Assembly (NCBI RefSeq): GCF_000378465.1
Contig: NZ_KB899912.1
Location: 124,001-188,000, forward strand
Direction: 5' to 3'
DNA from: Elioraea tepidiphila DSM 17972
Lineage (GTDB): Bacteria > Pseudomonadota > Alphaproteobacteria > Acetobacterales > Acetobacteraceae
DNA: 64,000 bases
Numbering within the stretch: the first letter of the stretch is position 1; each line of letters opens with the position of its first letter. The translations under genes and the position numbers were made by a program. Positions 36,068-45,977 of the stretch are shown one piece after another. The notes under the pieces were generated by a model. That model ran no database searches. It was not told the DNA's origin and was given only the letters and a program-made list of their open reading frames with translations.

Positions 36068-38603
36068 GTCTGTTGCGCCGCCGCGCCCTCCCCGTGGAGG
36101 TGCACAGCTGACAAAGCCGACGCGGCAGCGTCAGGGGGAGCGGCTCGATCCAAAGTTCCAGCGCTTGGCACGCGTTGTCACCGACCCAACGCAGGTCATG
36201 CAGCTGCGCCAGGATCCCGAAGCCATCGCCCCAGAGCGCGCGATCGTCTTCGAAGTCGCAGGGTCGCTCGCAACGTTTTACGAGGAGGCCGCACGGATCG
36301 GGCTGGAGTATCTCGCCGACGATGAACGCGAGATCGAGCCGGACGATGATTTCCGACTAACCGAGAAGCCCGATCAGCCGATCTCGGGCCGCATCTATCT
36401 TGCGATGCCTGACCTTGAAGCGCTTCGGCAGCTTGTCCGGCTTTGGGAGCGGTACAAGGCGGGCCGCCGCATGGATGGCGGGTTCGGCATGTGGACCCAG
36501 CTCTTCGGGCTCCTTAAGGACGTGCGCGCCTGGGGGCCGGAAGACAGACTGACGGCCGAGACGCTCGCGGCTTGGCAGGAACAGCTTGCCAAGGCGCCGG
36601 ACAAGCCTGTCCGGTTCGATGTAGAACTTTGGTACCGCGAAAACTCTGAAACACGTGGGGCGGCGTTCCGCACATTCAGCGCAACCGTTCACCAACTTGG
36701 CGGGACCATCGTTCATCACGCCACCATTCCCGAGATTCGCTATGACGCGGCCCTAATCGATCTGCCGGCCGCGCAGATCCGCGAGCTCATCGCCAATCCG
36801 ACCGTCACTCTGGCGCGCGTAAACGAAATCATGTTCATCCGCCCGCAGTCGATGGTGGCGTTCCCCGTCGACGATGAGCGGCAGGATGACCCCGCGCCCG
36901 CAGTGACAGGCGCAGCGGCGACGCAGCCGCCGATCGCAGCACTGTTAGACGGTCTCCCTGTCCAGAACCACCATCGCCTCGACAAGCGGCTTATCGTCGA
37001 CGATCCCGAAGGGCTGGAACCGACCTATCTGGTTGCAGCACGCAAGCACGGCACCGAGATGGCCTCGCTAATCATCCACGGCGATATCAATCGGCGTGAA
37101 CCCCCACTCCGGCGCCCCCTCTACGTCCGCCCGATCATGGAGCCGGTTCGAACCCCGAATGGATGGGAAGAGAGAACGCCAAGCGATCGGTTGCTCGTCG
37201 ATCACGTCTACCGTGCTGTGCGGCGGATGAAGGAAGGGGAGGCGGACGAACCCCCGACCGCGCCGACGGTCTTCCTGATCAACCTCTCGTTGGGTGACGA
37301 GAACCGTCAATTCAGTGGCCCGATGAGCCCCTGGGCACGCCTGCTGGACCATCTCGCCCATCGGTACAACGTCCTCTTCCTCGTCAGTGCGGGGAATGTT
37401 CGCGACTCGCTCGCTGTCGCCGCCTTTCCGACCTGGACTGCCTTCGAAATGGCAACGCTCGCAGATCGTGAGCGCGCGCTGTTCGCAGCCTTGGACGCCC
37501 AGAAGGCGACTCGGACCATTCTGTCGCCGGCCGAGGCGATGAACGTGTTGACCGTCGGTGCGGCTCACCGGGACGCCATGCCGTCGGGAGGGTCAATTGC
37601 AAGCGGGGCGGACCCCATAGCCAACACCGACCTACCCAACCTGTCGTCCAGGCTCGGCCTCGGCTTTCGAAAGGTCATCAAGCCCGATCTGCTTGTGGAC
37701 GGCGGGCGGGAGTACGTCCGCTGGACCTCGACAAACCCGAATCTTCACGTGGTGCCAGTCCGTCAGGCAGCGCGCGCCTTTGGGCTGATGGCCGCTGCTC
37801 CCGATCCGCTCGGCGATCTGTCAAAGACGGCCTTGACTTGGGGTACGAGCGCCGCAACGGCTTTGGCGACGCGCGCCGGTCATCTGGTCTTCGACGCCGT
37901 AACGGACCAGAATGAAAATGCCATGCTGGCGGACACGCCGCCTCAGTATCTGCCGCTCATCGTAAAGGCGCTTCTGGTCCATGGCTCTGCGTGGGGCGCC
38001 GGCGCCTCGGTCATCGAAGGTCTGTCCACCGGTAGGCACCATGCCAAGAAGGATAACGTCAGCCGCTATGTCGGGCACGGCGTGCTCGACGCGACCCGAA
38101 TTATCGCATGTACGGCAGAGCGTGCTACTTTGGTCGGCTACGGCGAGATCACTCCGGGCTCGGCGAGCCTTTACCGCATCCCGCTCCCGCCCAGTCTCGA
38201 GGGCGTGCTCGAGCCGCGGTCGGTGACCGTTACGCTGGCTTGGTTCTCGCCCATCAACCCACGCCACCAGGGCTATCGAATGGTCGCTCTGGATGCGAGG
38301 CCCGGTGGCGACCCAAGATTCTCCCTCGGTGTCGACCGTGCTCGAGACCAGCCACATGACAAGGCGATCGGTCGAGGGACCATCTTCCACGACCGCCGCG
38401 AAGGCAGGCGCGCAGCGCCCTACGTGGACAAGGGAGACATGCTTCTTCGGATTGCTGCGCGCGAGACGGCTGGCGAGTTCAAGGGTCGGGTGCGTTACGC
38501 TTTGGCGGTGAGCATCGAGGTGGGTGTCGGGTCGACGATCGCCGTTTATGACGAAGTGCGGGCGGCGGTGCTCGCCAGGATACGGCTACCGGTCGGCCCG
38601 TAA
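36030..38603 (+). CDS. ietS: Subtilisin-like serine protease of an IetAS-like pair
   Basis: 857 residues from a GTG at 36030 (an in-frame GTG at 35997 would add 11). The subtilase residues are all present: Asp307 in ALLDGLPV, His340 in [10 protein letters not shown], oxyanion Asn456 in SAGN and the nucleophile Ser607 in WGTSAATAL. About 300 residues precede the catalytic Asp and 250 follow the Ser, both unassigned. No signal peptide, so it acts inside the cell. The gene overlaps the ATPase by 38 bp, so the two are expressed together. The ATPase may restrain or deliver substrates to the protease. Confidence 0.85.
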   Translation: MPERPLLKIPAPESVAPPRPPRGGAQLTKPTRQRQGERLDPKFQRLARVVTDPTQVMQLRQDPEAIAPERAIVFEVAGSLATFYEEAARIGLEYLADDEREIEPDDDFRLTEKPDQPISGRIYLAMPDLEALRQLVRLWERYKAGRRMDGGFGMWTQLFGLLKDVRAWGPEDRLTAETLAAWQEQLAKAPDKPVRFDVELWYRENSETRGAAFRTFSATVHQLGGTIVHHATIPEIRYDAALIDLPAAQIRELIANPTVTLARVNEIMFIRPQSMVAFPVDDERQDDPAPAVTGAAATQPPIAALLDGLPVQNHHRLDKRLIVDDPEGLEPTYLVAARKHGTEMASLIIHGDINRREPPLRRPLYVRPIMEPVRTPNGWEERTPSDRLLVDHVYRAVRRMKEGEADEPPTAPTVFLINLSLGDENRQFSGPMSPWARLLDHLAHRYNVLFLVSAGNVRDSLAVAAFPTWTAFEMATLADRERALFAALDAQKATRTILSPAEAMNVLTVGAAHRDAMPSGGSIASGADPIANTDLPNLSSRLGLGFRKVIKPDLLVDGGREYVRWTSTNPNLHVVPVRQAARAFGLMAAAPDPLGDLSKTALTWGTSAATALATRAGHLVFDAVTDQNENAMLADTPPQYLPLIVKALLVHGSAWGAGASVIEGLSTGRHHAKKDNVSRYVGHGVLDATRIIACTAERATLVGYGEITPGSASLYRIPLPPSLEGVLEPRSVTVTLAWFSPINPRHQGYRMVALDARPGGDPRFSLGVDRARDQPHDKAIGRGTIFHDRREGRRAAPYVDKGDMLLRIAARETAGEFKGRVRYALAVSIEVGVGSTIAVYDEVRAAVLARIRLPVGP

Positions 38604-38628
38604 TCATCTTATGATGGAGCTACGGGCC
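38595..38628 (+). terminator. Hairpin terminator at the end of the cassette
   Basis: GGCCCGTA (38595-38602) pairs perfectly with TACGGGCC (38621-38628), and the inner CATC/GATG (38605-38616) adds a second stem. It straddles the ietS stop codon and is followed by AATCTTT, a weak T-run. Confidence 0.5.
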
Positions 38629-38677
38629 AATCTTTGCAGACGTCCGCAGCCGGGCCTGAACCATAGCCCTCCCCCCC

Positions 38678-38706
38678 TTGCCCCCCGTCCCCCGCGGCCC
38701 TATAAG
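38678..38706 (+). promoter_or_regulatory. Promoter of rpmI-rplT-pheST
   Basis: TTGCCC (38678-38683), 17 bases, TATAAG (38701-38706). This fits the alphaproteobacterial CTTGAC-N17-CTATAT style with one changed base in each half. Transcription would start about 85 bases before rpmI, leaving a GC-rich leader of roughly 80 bases in the 193-bp gap after ietS. Confidence 0.6.
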
Positions 38707-38796
38707 CCGCGGCTCTGCGCGCGCCGGGCCCCTGGGGCATGCCCGGCCGCCTTCGGTTGCGCCCGCGCGACCCCCTCGGACGAAAGGATGGACCAA

Positions 38797-38997
38797 ATGC
38801 CCAAGCTCAAGACGAAATCGAGCGTCAAGAAGCGCTTCAAGATCACCGCCACCGGCAAGGTGCTCGCGGGCCCCGGCTTCAAGCGCCACCAGCTCACCGC
38901 CAAGGCGCAGAAGATGAAGCGCCAGGGCCGCGGCAGCCAGGTGCTCACGGACCAGGACGCGCGCACGGTGAAGCAGTGGGCGCCCTACGGGCTCTGA
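38797..38997 (+). CDS. rpmI: 50S ribosomal protein L35
   Basis: 66 residues: [42 protein letters not shown]. The ATG at 38797 has AAGG nine bases upstream; an in-frame ATG at 38788 is too close to it. First gene of rpmI-rplT-pheS-pheT; infC is not directly upstream as in many bacteria, being displaced by the IetAS-like cassette or absent here. Confidence 0.97.
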   Translation: MPKLKTKSSVKKRFKITATGKVLAGPGFKRHQLTAKAQKMKRQGRGSQVLTDQDARTVKQWAPYGL

Positions 38998-39017
38998 TCG
39001 CGGAAGGACGCTAGACA

Positions 39018-39377
39018 ATGGCACGCGTGAAGCGGGGCGTGACGGCCCATGCCCGTCACAAGAAGGTTCTCGAGCGGGCGAAGGGCTTCCGTGGCCGCGC
39101 CGGCACCACCATCCGGATGGCGAAGCAGAAGGTCGAGAAGAGCCTTCAGTACGCCTACCGCGACCGCAAGGTGAAGAAGCGCGAGTTCCGCGCCCTCTGG
39201 ATCCAGCGCATCAATGCCGCCGTGCGCGAGAAGGGGCTGACCTACAGCCAGTTCATCGCCGGGCTGAAGGCGGCCGGCCTGGAGCTCGACCGCAAGGTGC
39301 TGGCCGAGCTCGCCTTCAACGAGCCGGCGGCGTTCGCCGCCGTCGTGGACAAGGCCGCGGCCGCGCGCGCCGTCTGA
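39018..39377 (+). CDS. rplT: 50S ribosomal protein L20
   Basis: 119 residues: [60 protein letters not shown]20 is an early 50S assembly protein and, in some bacteria, autoregulates this operon. ATG at 39018 follows GGAAGGA. Confidence 0.97.
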   Translation: MARVKRGVTAHARHKKVLERAKGFRGRAGTTIRMAKQKVEKSLQYAYRDRKVKKREFRALWIQRINAAVREKGLTYSQFIAGLKAAGLELDRKVLAELAFNEPAAFAAVVDKAAAARAV

Positions 39378-39379
39378 TC

Positions 39380-39474
39380 CGCTCCGCGCAGGCAGCCGCC
39401 ACACCAACCCTGCCCGCGCGGAGCGATTGACGATGACGACGTAAGGGGCTGCCGGCCTGCCGGCGGCCCTTTTT
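39380..39474 (+). terminator. Two consecutive hairpins with T-run between rplT and pheS (attenuator-like)
   Basis: First stem: 39380-39395 with 39410-39425 (16 positions, one mismatch). Second stem: GGGCTGCCGGC (39446-39456) with GCCGGCGGCCC (39459-39469), followed by five T (39470-39474). The second is a good intrinsic terminator only 16 bases before the pheS ATG. It probably lets part of the transcripts stop before pheST or acts as a phenylalanine attenuator; no leader peptide with Phe codons was found. Confidence 0.7.
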
Positions 39475-39489
39475 CGCTTGGGAACTCCG

Positions 39490-40563
39490 ATGACCGACGA
39501 TCTCGCCGCACTGCGTGACGAAACCCTCGCCAAGGTCGAGGCGGCCGGCGACCTCGCCGCACTCGACGCCGTGCGGGTCGCGGCCCTGGGCAAGAACGGC
39601 GCGGTGACGGCGCTGATGAAGGGCCTCGGCGCGGTTGCGCCCGAGCAGCGGAAGGAGCGTGGCGCGGCGCTGAACGCGCTCAAGGACGCGATCGCCGCCG
39701 CCCTCGATGCCCGGCGCGCGGCGCTGGAGGACGCGGCGCTGGACGCGCGCCTCGCGGCCGAGCGGCTCGACATCACGCTCCCGCCCCGCCCCGCGCCCGA
39801 GGGGCTGATCCACCCGATCAGCCGCACCATCGAGGAGATCGTCGCGATCTTCGGCGCCATGGGCTTCACGGTCGCGGAAGGGCCGGACATCGAGGATGAC
39901 TGGCTGAACTTCGGCGCGCTCAACATCCCCGCGCACCACCCCGCGCGGCAGGACCACGACACCTTCTACATGCCCGGCCGCACGCCCGAGGGGCGCGAGA
40001 AGGTGCTGCGCACGCACACGAGCCCGGTGCAGATCCGCGCCATGCTGAACCGGCCCCCGCCGATCCGCGTGATCGCGCCCGGCCGCACCTACCGCGCCGA
40101 CCACGACGCCACGCACTCGCCCATGTTCCACCAGGTCGAGGGGCTGGCGATCGGGCGCGACATCACGCTCGCGCATCTGAAGGGCTGCATCGTCGACTTC
40201 CTGCGCGCGTTCTTCGGCATCCCCGACCTGCCGGTGCGCTTCCGCTCCTCCTACTTCCCGTTCACCGAGCCCTCGATGGAGGTGGATATCGGCTGGAACC
40301 GCCGCACCGGCGAACTCGGCCGCGGCGGCGACTGGCTGGAGATTCTCGGCTCCGGCATGGTGCACCCGAAGGTGCTGGAGGCGGGCGGGGTCGATCACAC
40401 CGAGTGGCAGGGCTTCGCCTTCGGCATGGGGATCGAGCGCGTGGCGATGCTGAAGCACGGCATCACCGACCTGCGCCCGTTCTACGAGAGCGACATCCGC
40501 TGGCTGCGCGCGACCGGGTTCCGCCCCGAGGATGTCGCGAGCCTCGCGACGGGACTCAACTGA
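39490..40563 (+). CDS. pheS: Phenylalanyl-tRNA synthetase alpha subunit
   Basis: 357 residues, class II synthetase catalytic subunit. [40 protein letters not shown] and [20 protein letters not shown] are the class II motif regions. ATG at 39490 starts [17 protein letters not shown]. The pheT gene starts one base after its stop. Confidence 0.97.
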   Translation: MTDDLAALRDETLAKVEAAGDLAALDAVRVAALGKNGAVTALMKGLGAVAPEQRKERGAALNALKDAIAAALDARRAALEDAALDARLAAERLDITLPPRPAPEGLIHPISRTIEEIVAIFGAMGFTVAEGPDIEDDWLNFGALNIPAHHPARQDHDTFYMPGRTPEGREKVLRTHTSPVQIRAMLNRPPPIRVIAPGRTYRADHDATHSPMFHQVEGLAIGRDITLAHLKGCIVDFLRAFFGIPDLPVRFRSSYFPFTEPSMEVDIGWNRRTGELGRGGDWLEILGSGMVHPKVLEAGGVDHTEWQGFAFGMGIERVAMLKHGITDLRPFYESDIRWLRATGFRPEDVASLATGLN

Positions 40564-40564
40564 G

Positions 40565-42988
40565 ATGAAGGTCTCGCTCTCCTGGCTGAAGACGCATCTC
40601 GACACCGAGGCGTCGCTCGACCGTGTGCTCGACACGCTGAACGCGATCGGGCTGGAGGTGGAAGGGGTCGAGAATCGCGGCGCCGCACTCGCCGGGTTCC
40701 GCATCGCGCATGTGGTGGAGGCGAAGCCGCACCCGAACGCCGATCGCCTGCGCGTCTGCAAGGTCGATGGCGGCGACGGCAAGCTGCTCAACATCGTCTG
40801 CGGCGCGCCGAACGCGCGCACGGGCATGAAGGGCGTGCTCGCGCTGCCCGGGGCGTTCATTCCGGGCACGGGGATCACGCTGAAGGTCGGGCAGATCCGC
40901 GGCGAGCCGTCGGAGGGGATGCTGCTGTCGGCGCGCGAGATGGCGCTCGGCGAGGATCACAGCGGCATCGTCGAGCTGCCCGGGGATGCGCCGGTCGGGG
41001 CGGAGTATGCGCGCTGGGCGGGGCTCGCCGATCCGGTGATCGAGATCGCGGTGACGCCGAACCGGGGCGATGCGCTCAGCGTGCGCGGGATCGCGCGCGA
41101 TCTCGCCGCCGCAGGGATCGGCACGCTCAGGCCCTGGTCCGCGCCCGCGGTGCCGGCGGCGTATCGGAGCCCCGTGCGCTGGGCGACCGAGACCCCCGGC
41201 TGTCCCTGGGTGCTGGGCCGGCACTTCCGCGGCGTGCGGAACAGTCCCTCGCCGGAATGGCTGAAGCGGCGGCTGGAGAGCATCGGGCTCCGGCCGATCA
41301 GCCGGCTGGTGGACATCACCAACTTCTTCACCTTCGACCTGGGCCGTCCGCTGCATGTGTTCGATGCGGGCAAGCTCGCGGGCAACGTGCTGACCATGCG
41401 GCAGGGCCGCGGCGAGACCTTCGCCGGTCTGCACGGCAAGGAGGTCACGGCGACGGAGGCCGACACGGTGATCGCGGATGCGTCCGGCGCGCTCGCGCTC
41501 GCCGGCGTGGTGGGCGGCGCGTCCACCGGCTGCACCGACGCGACGACCGAGGTGTTCCTCGAAGTCGCGCTGTTCGATCCGGTGGCGATCGCCAACACCG
41601 GCCGCCGCCTCGGCATCCAGACCGACGCGCGCTACCGGTTCGAGCGCGGCATCGACGCCGGCCTCATGCGGGAGGCGACCGAGGCGGCGACGCGCATGAT
41701 CCTCGATCTCTGCGGCGGCGAGGCCTCCGAGGTGGTGGAGGCCGGCGCCGAGCCCGACACGCGCCGCACCGCGACGTTGCGCTACGCGCGCCTCGCCGAG
41801 TTCGGCGGCCTGCCCGTGCCGCCCGAGGAGGCGACGCAGATTCTCGAGCGCCTCGGCTTCGTCCCGACCGCGCGCGACACCGACCGCGTCACCGTCGTGG
41901 TGCCGTCCTGGCGCAACGACTGCGCCGGCGCGCCGGATGGGCAGGCCGAGTACGACCTGATCGAGGAGGTGCTGCGCATCGTCGGGCTCGAGACCGTGCC
42001 GGCCGCGCCGATGCCGCCGCTCACCGACGAGGCCGGTCGCGCGCGCGTGGTGCCGGGCGTGTCGGTGACGCCGGGAATGGGCCGCGCGATCACCGCGCGC
42101 CGCGTGCTCGCCGGGCGCGGCATGACCGAGTGCGTCACCTTCAGCTTCATGGACAGCCGGGTGGCGGCGCTGTTCGGCGGCGGCGATCCGGCGCGGATGC
42201 TGGCGAACCCGATCGCGTCCGATCTCGACGCGATGCGGCCCTCCATCATCGGCACGCTTGCACTCGCGGCCGCGCGCAACGCCGCGCGCGGCTATCCGGA
42301 CGTGGCGCTGTTCGAGACCGGCCCCGCCTTCCAGGGGGGAGAGCCGGGCGAACAGACGCTCTGCGCTGCGGGGCTCCGCGCCGGCGCCTCGCCGCGCCAC
42401 TGGGCGGCGCCCGCGCGCAAGGTCGATGCGCTGGACGCGAAGGGCGATGCGCTCGCGGTGCTGGCGGCACTGGGCATGAATCTCGACGGCGTACAGGCGG
42501 TGCCGGAACCGCCCGCCTGGCTGCACCCGGGCCGCGGCGGCGTGCTGCGCGCGGGGCCGAAGGTGACGCTCGGCGTGTTCGGCGAGCTCCATCCGCGCGT
42601 GCTGAAGGCGCTCGACCTCGAAGGCCCGGTGGCGGTGTTCGAGCTCGATCTCGGCGCGGTGCCGGAGCCCAGGCGGAAGAAGCGTGGCAACCCGCAACTG
42701 CCGGCGTTCCAGCCGCTCGTGCGCGACTTCGCCTTCGTGGTGGATGAGTCCGTCGCGGCCGAGGCGCTGATGCGTGCCGCGCGCGCCGCCGACCGCGCGC
42801 TGATCGAGAGCGTCGCGCTGTTCGACGTCTATCGCGGCAAGGGGATCGAGGACGGCAGGAAGAGTCTCGCGATCGCAGTGACCTTGCAGCCGCGCGAGAA
42901 GACGCTGACGGATGCCGAGATCGAGGCGGTGGCGCAGAAGATCGTCGCCTCGGTGGCGAAGGCGACCGGGGCGGTGCTGCGGGCCTAG
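40565..42988 (+). CDS. pheT: Phenylalanyl-tRNA synthetase beta subunit
   Basis: 807 residues, full length. MKVSLSWLKTHLDTEASLDR, the tRNA-binding domain near AKPHPNADRLRVCKVDGGDG, the B3/B4 editing domain around RLVDITNFFTFDLGRPLHVF, and the anticodon-binding FDX-ACB end are all seen. The stop overlaps that of the convergent RidA gene by 4 bp. Confidence 0.97.
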   Translation: MKVSLSWLKTHLDTEASLDRVLDTLNAIGLEVEGVENRGAALAGFRIAHVVEAKPHPNADRLRVCKVDGGDGKLLNIVCGAPNARTGMKGVLALPGAFIPGTGITLKVGQIRGEPSEGMLLSAREMALGEDHSGIVELPGDAPVGAEYARWAGLADPVIEIAVTPNRGDALSVRGIARDLAAAGIGTLRPWSAPAVPAAYRSPVRWATETPGCPWVLGRHFRGVRNSPSPEWLKRRLESIGLRPISRLVDITNFFTFDLGRPLHVFDAGKLAGNVLTMRQGRGETFAGLHGKEVTATEADTVIADASGALALAGVVGGASTGCTDATTEVFLEVALFDPVAIANTGRRLGIQTDARYRFERGIDAGLMREATEAATRMILDLCGGEASEVVEAGAEPDTRRTATLRYARLAEFGGLPVPPEEATQILERLGFVPTARDTDRVTVVVPSWRNDCAGAPDGQAEYDLIEEVLRIVGLETVPAAPMPPLTDEAGRARVVPGVSVTPGMGRAITARRVLAGRGMTECVTFSFMDSRVAALFGGGDPARMLANPIASDLDAMRPSIIGTLALAAARNAARGYPDVALFETGPAFQGGEPGEQTLCAAGLRAGASPRHWAAPARKVDALDAKGDALAVLAALGMNLDGVQAVPEPPAWLHPGRGGVLRAGPKVTLGVFGELHPRVLKALDLEGPVAVFELDLGAVPEPRRKKRGNPQLPAFQPLVRDFAFVVDESVAAEALMRAARAADRALIESVALFDVYRGKGIEDGRKSLAIAVTLQPREKTLTDAEIEAVAQKIVASVAKATGAVLRA

Positions 42989-43374
42989 CCCTCCTCCCCC
43001 AGATACGCCGTCGCATCGATCTCGACGAGGCAGTCGGGCGAACCCAGCCCCTGCACGATGCACGAGACGCGATGCGGCGGGTCCTCGGCGAAGTTCGCGA
43101 AATAGACCTCGTTCATCGGCGCCCACCAGGCGCGGTCGGTGACATAGACCGTGCACTTCACCACGTCGCGCAAGCTGCCGCCCGCCTCCTCGATCAGCGC
43201 GCGGATGTTGTCGATCGCCTGCTGCGTCTGCGCCCGCGCATCGCCGAGTGCGTAGGTGCCGTCGGGCCGCGCGCCGGTGCAGCAGACGAACATGAACCCG
43301 CCGGCGACCGTGGCCTGCGCGATGGGGACCTTGAACGGACGGACGCGGGGTGACGTGACGGTACGCTTGGCCAT
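42985..43374 (-). CDS. RidA family protein
   Basis: 129-residue RidA/YjgF/UK114 fold: QTQQAIDNIRALIEEAGGSL, DVVKCTVYVTDRAWWAPMNE and VEIDATAYL. RidA deaminates reactive enamine/imine intermediates from PLP enzymes; some family members lack activity. The usual catalytic Arg region is HRVSCIVQGL here, differing from the RSCV pattern, so activity is uncertain. Start ATG 43374. Confidence 0.85.
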   Translation of the reverse strand: MAKRTVTSPRVRPFKVPIAQATVAGGFMFVCCTGARPDGTYALGDARAQTQQAIDNIRALIEEAGGSLRDVVKCTVYVTDRAWWAPMNEVYFANFAEDPPHRVSCIVQGLGSPDCLVEIDATAYLGEEG

Positions 43375-43499
43375 GAAGGTCTCTCCGGTCTGATGCCGCG
43401 CCCACGCTATGCGTCGCACCCCGACGGGTAAATGGGGCGCGTTGACACGGCGCACGGCGCCCTCGAAGGTCAGCCAAAGGACCAAGGAGAGGGATCGCC

Positions 43500-44498
43500 A
43501 TGATGCAGCGCCGGTCGATGATCGCAGGAGTGATGCTCGCGCCGTGGCTCGCCCCGCCTGCCAGCGCCCAGATCATCGACGGCGGACGGCCGATCCGCCT
43601 GATCGTTCCGTTCCCCCCGGGCGGTGCGGCGGACGCGATCGGACGCCTCTACGCCGATGCGATCACCGCCGCGACCGGACAGACCTTCGTCATCGACAAC
43701 CGCGGCGGCGCGAACGGACTGCTCGGTGTGCAGGCTGTGACGCGCGCCGTGCCCGACGGCACGACGCTCGGCGTGCTCAACATCTCGTTCTTCACCGCGC
43801 TGCCGCTGATGCTCGCGCGCTCGCCCTACGATCCGACGCGTGACCTCACGCCGATCACGCGCCTCGTAACGACCACCACGCTCTGCGCCGTGACGGCCGA
43901 GCGCGCACGCGAGCGCGGGTGGAGCGACTTCCGCAGCCTGATCGCCTGGGCGAAGCAACCGGGCAATCAGGTGACCAAGGGCTCGGCCGGCAACGGCTCA
44001 CCCGGCCATCTCTTGATCTCGACCATCGCGAACCGGACCGGCGCGGACATACTGCACGTGCCCTATCGCGGCGGCGCGCCTGCCCTGACCGATCTCCTCG
44101 GCGGGCAGATCGACATGGTGTTCGACTTCATGCCGGCGCTGATGCCGCATGTCCGCGCCGGCCGGCTGGTGCCGCTCGCGGTCGGCAGCCGGGCACGTTT
44201 CCCGCTGATGCCCGAGGTGCCCGGGCTCGGTGAGTTCGCCGATCTCGGCATCGGCGATCTCGACCTGCAGAGCTGGAACGCGCTCGCCGGCCCTGCCGGC
44301 CTGCCGCGAGCAGTGATCGACGGCATCTTCGCCGGCGTGGCGAAGGCGGCGCAGTCGGCGGAGCTGGCGACGCGCCTGCGCGACGTCGGCATGGTCGTCT
44401 CGGTCTCCGCGAGCCCCGACGAGGTTGTCGCCGACATCGCCCGCGATACGCCGATCTGGCGCGAGATGGTCGAGGTGTCGGGCGCCCGGATCGAGTAG
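43500..44498 (+). CDS. Tripartite tricarboxylate transporter (Bug/TctC) binding protein
   Basis: 332 residues: signal peptide MMQRRSMIAGVMLAPWLAPPA, then RPIRLIVPFPPGGAADAIGR, NRGGANGLLG and PGQ-like core. TctC proteins bind organic acids in the periplasm for a TctA/TctB permease, which is not nearby, so this is an orphan receptor. AAGGAGAG precedes ATG 43500. It runs into the alpha-hydroxy-acid oxidase 17 bp later; a carboxylic acid substrate would make sense. Confidence 0.9.
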   Translation: MMQRRSMIAGVMLAPWLAPPASAQIIDGGRPIRLIVPFPPGGAADAIGRLYADAITAATGQTFVIDNRGGANGLLGVQAVTRAVPDGTTLGVLNISFFTALPLMLARSPYDPTRDLTPITRLVTTTTLCAVTAERARERGWSDFRSLIAWAKQPGNQVTKGSAGNGSPGHLLISTIANRTGADILHVPYRGGAPALTDLLGGQIDMVFDFMPALMPHVRAGRLVPLAVGSRARFPLMPEVPGLGEFADLGIGDLDLQSWNALAGPAGLPRAVIDGIFAGVAKAAQSAELATRLRDVGMVVSVSASPDEVVADIARDTPIWREMVEVSGARIE

Positions 44499-44515
44499 AC
44501 GCGAGCGTCCTGCGG

Positions 44516-45877
44516 GTGTCGCAAACCAGCGTCGAGCACCTCGGCGCCGATCCCCGCTCGACAGAGGGCCCAGGCGGCGGCACCGTTCCGCCGGACACTC
44601 CGGAGGGCAATCCGATCAGCACGCGCACCCTCGACCCCGCGACCGCTCCCGCGGCCCAGCCGCCCCGCCGCGCCCCGCGCGCCGGCTTCAACTACGCCGA
44701 GGGCAGGGCCGTCAGCATCCCTCGGCGGTTGCGCGGCATCCTGTCGTTGCAGGACCTCGAACCGGCCGCGCGCCGGCATCTGCCGCGGCCGCTGTTCGGT
44801 TTCGTCGCCGGCGCGGCCGAGGAGAATGCCGCGATCGGCGACAACCGCGCGGCCTTCGCCGAATGGGGGCTGGTGCCCCGCGTGCTCCGCAATGTCTCGC
44901 GCCGGACGACCGAGGCGGAGCTGTTCGGCCAGCGCTGGACCGTGCCCTTCGGCATCGCGCCGATGGGCATTTCTGCGCTGATCGCCTATCGCGGCGACCT
45001 GGTGCTGGCGCGCGCCGCCGCCGAGGCCGGGATCGTCAACATCATGAGCGGCTCGTCGCTGATCCGGCTCGAGGAGGTCGCGGCGGCCGCGCCCGAGAGC
45101 TGGTTCCAGGCCTACTTGCCCGGCGATCCGGAGCGCATCCTCGGCCTCATCGACCGGGTCGCAGCCGCGGGCTTCGGCACGCTGGTGGTCACGGTCGACG
45201 TGCCGGTGGCGGCGAACCGCGAGAACAACATCCGCTCGGGCTTCTCGACGCCGCTGCGGCCGAGCCTGCGCCTCGCCTGGGATGGGGCGATCCGGCCGCG
45301 CTGGCTGCTCGGCACGGCGGCGCGCACCCTCGTGAAGCACGGCATGCCGCATTTCGAGAACTCCTTCGCGCATCGCGGTGCGCCGATCCTCGCGCGCCAG
45401 GCGCTGCGCGACTTCTCCAGCAAGGATCATTTCGACTGGAGCCATATCGCGCTGATCCGTGAGCGCTGGCGCGGCCGGCTGGTGATCAAGGGCATCCTCG
45501 ATCCCGAGGATGCGCGGATCGCGCGCGCGCAGGGCGTGGACGGGATCATCGTCTCGAACCATGGCGGGCGGCAGCTCGACTATGCGGTCTCGGCGCTGCG
45601 GATGCTGCCCGAGGTGGTGCAGGCCGTGGGCGACCTGCCGGTGATGCTGGATGGGGGCGTGCGGCGCGGCACGGATGTGCTGAAGGCGATCGCCTTGGGT
45701 GCGCGCTACGTCTTCATCGGCCGCCCGTTCCTCTACGCCGCGGCAATCGGTGGCGAGGACGGGGTGGCGCATGCGATCGGCCTGCTCGCGACCGAGATCA
45801 ACCGCGACATGGCGCTGCTCGGGATCAACAGCCTGTCCGAGATGACGCTCGAACGGATGATGCGGCTGCGCGGTTGA
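44516..45877 (+). CDS. FMN-dependent alpha-hydroxy-acid oxidase/dehydrogenase (LldD-like)
   Basis: 453 residues, TIM-barrel FMN enzyme. GILSLQDLEPAARRHLPRPL, VPFGIAPMGISALI, DGIIVSNHGGRQLD (catalytic His and Arg) and DGGVRRGTDVLKAIALGARY are characteristic. Oxidises a 2-hydroxy acid such as lactate or glycolate; the substrate is open. The GTG at 44516 is a weak start; the first ~65 residues lack similarity and a later start is possible. Confidence 0.85.
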   Translation: MSQTSVEHLGADPRSTEGPGGGTVPPDTPEGNPISTRTLDPATAPAAQPPRRAPRAGFNYAEGRAVSIPRRLRGILSLQDLEPAARRHLPRPLFGFVAGAAEENAAIGDNRAAFAEWGLVPRVLRNVSRRTTEAELFGQRWTVPFGIAPMGISALIAYRGDLVLARAAAEAGIVNIMSGSSLIRLEEVAAAAPESWFQAYLPGDPERILGLIDRVAAAGFGTLVVTVDVPVAANRENNIRSGFSTPLRPSLRLAWDGAIRPRWLLGTAARTLVKHGMPHFENSFAHRGAPILARQALRDFSSKDHFDWSHIALIRERWRGRLVIKGILDPEDARIARAQGVDGIIVSNHGGRQLDYAVSALRMLPEVVQAVGDLPVMLDGGVRRGTDVLKAIALGARYVFIGRPFLYAAAIGGEDGVAHAIGLLATEINRDMALLGINSLSEMTLERMMRLRG

Positions 45878-45884
45878 TGGGGTG

Positions 45885-45971
45885 CAGGGGCCTTGCGGCC
45901 CCTGGCGGGGGTCGGACAGCCATCGCGGCACGCCGCGATGGGACCCGGGCAGGAGGCGGAGCCCCCTGCCC
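45885..45971. repeat. Triple-hairpin intergenic repeat between lldD-like gene and pdxJ
   Basis: CAGGGGCC/GGCCCCTG (45885-45904), CATCGCGGC/GCCGCGATG (45921-45940) and GGGCAGG/CCTGCCC (45947-45971), all perfect. It lies between convergent genes, so it may terminate both. Its middle stem resembles that at 16933-16948. Confidence 0.65.
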
Positions 45972-45977
45972 TCGTTG

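Noticed and set aside
37141-37165. GGTTCGAAC segment resembling a tRNA T-arm
   Set aside because: It lies inside the protease gene in frame; no acceptor or anticodon stems are nearby.
43442-43447. TTGACA as a promoter of the TctC gene
   Set aside because: No acceptable -10 is found 16-18 bases downstream.
40556-43576. 1006-residue minus-strand frame opposite pheT
   Set aside because: Arg/His-rich shadow of pheT, with no recognisable domain; pheT is unmistakable.
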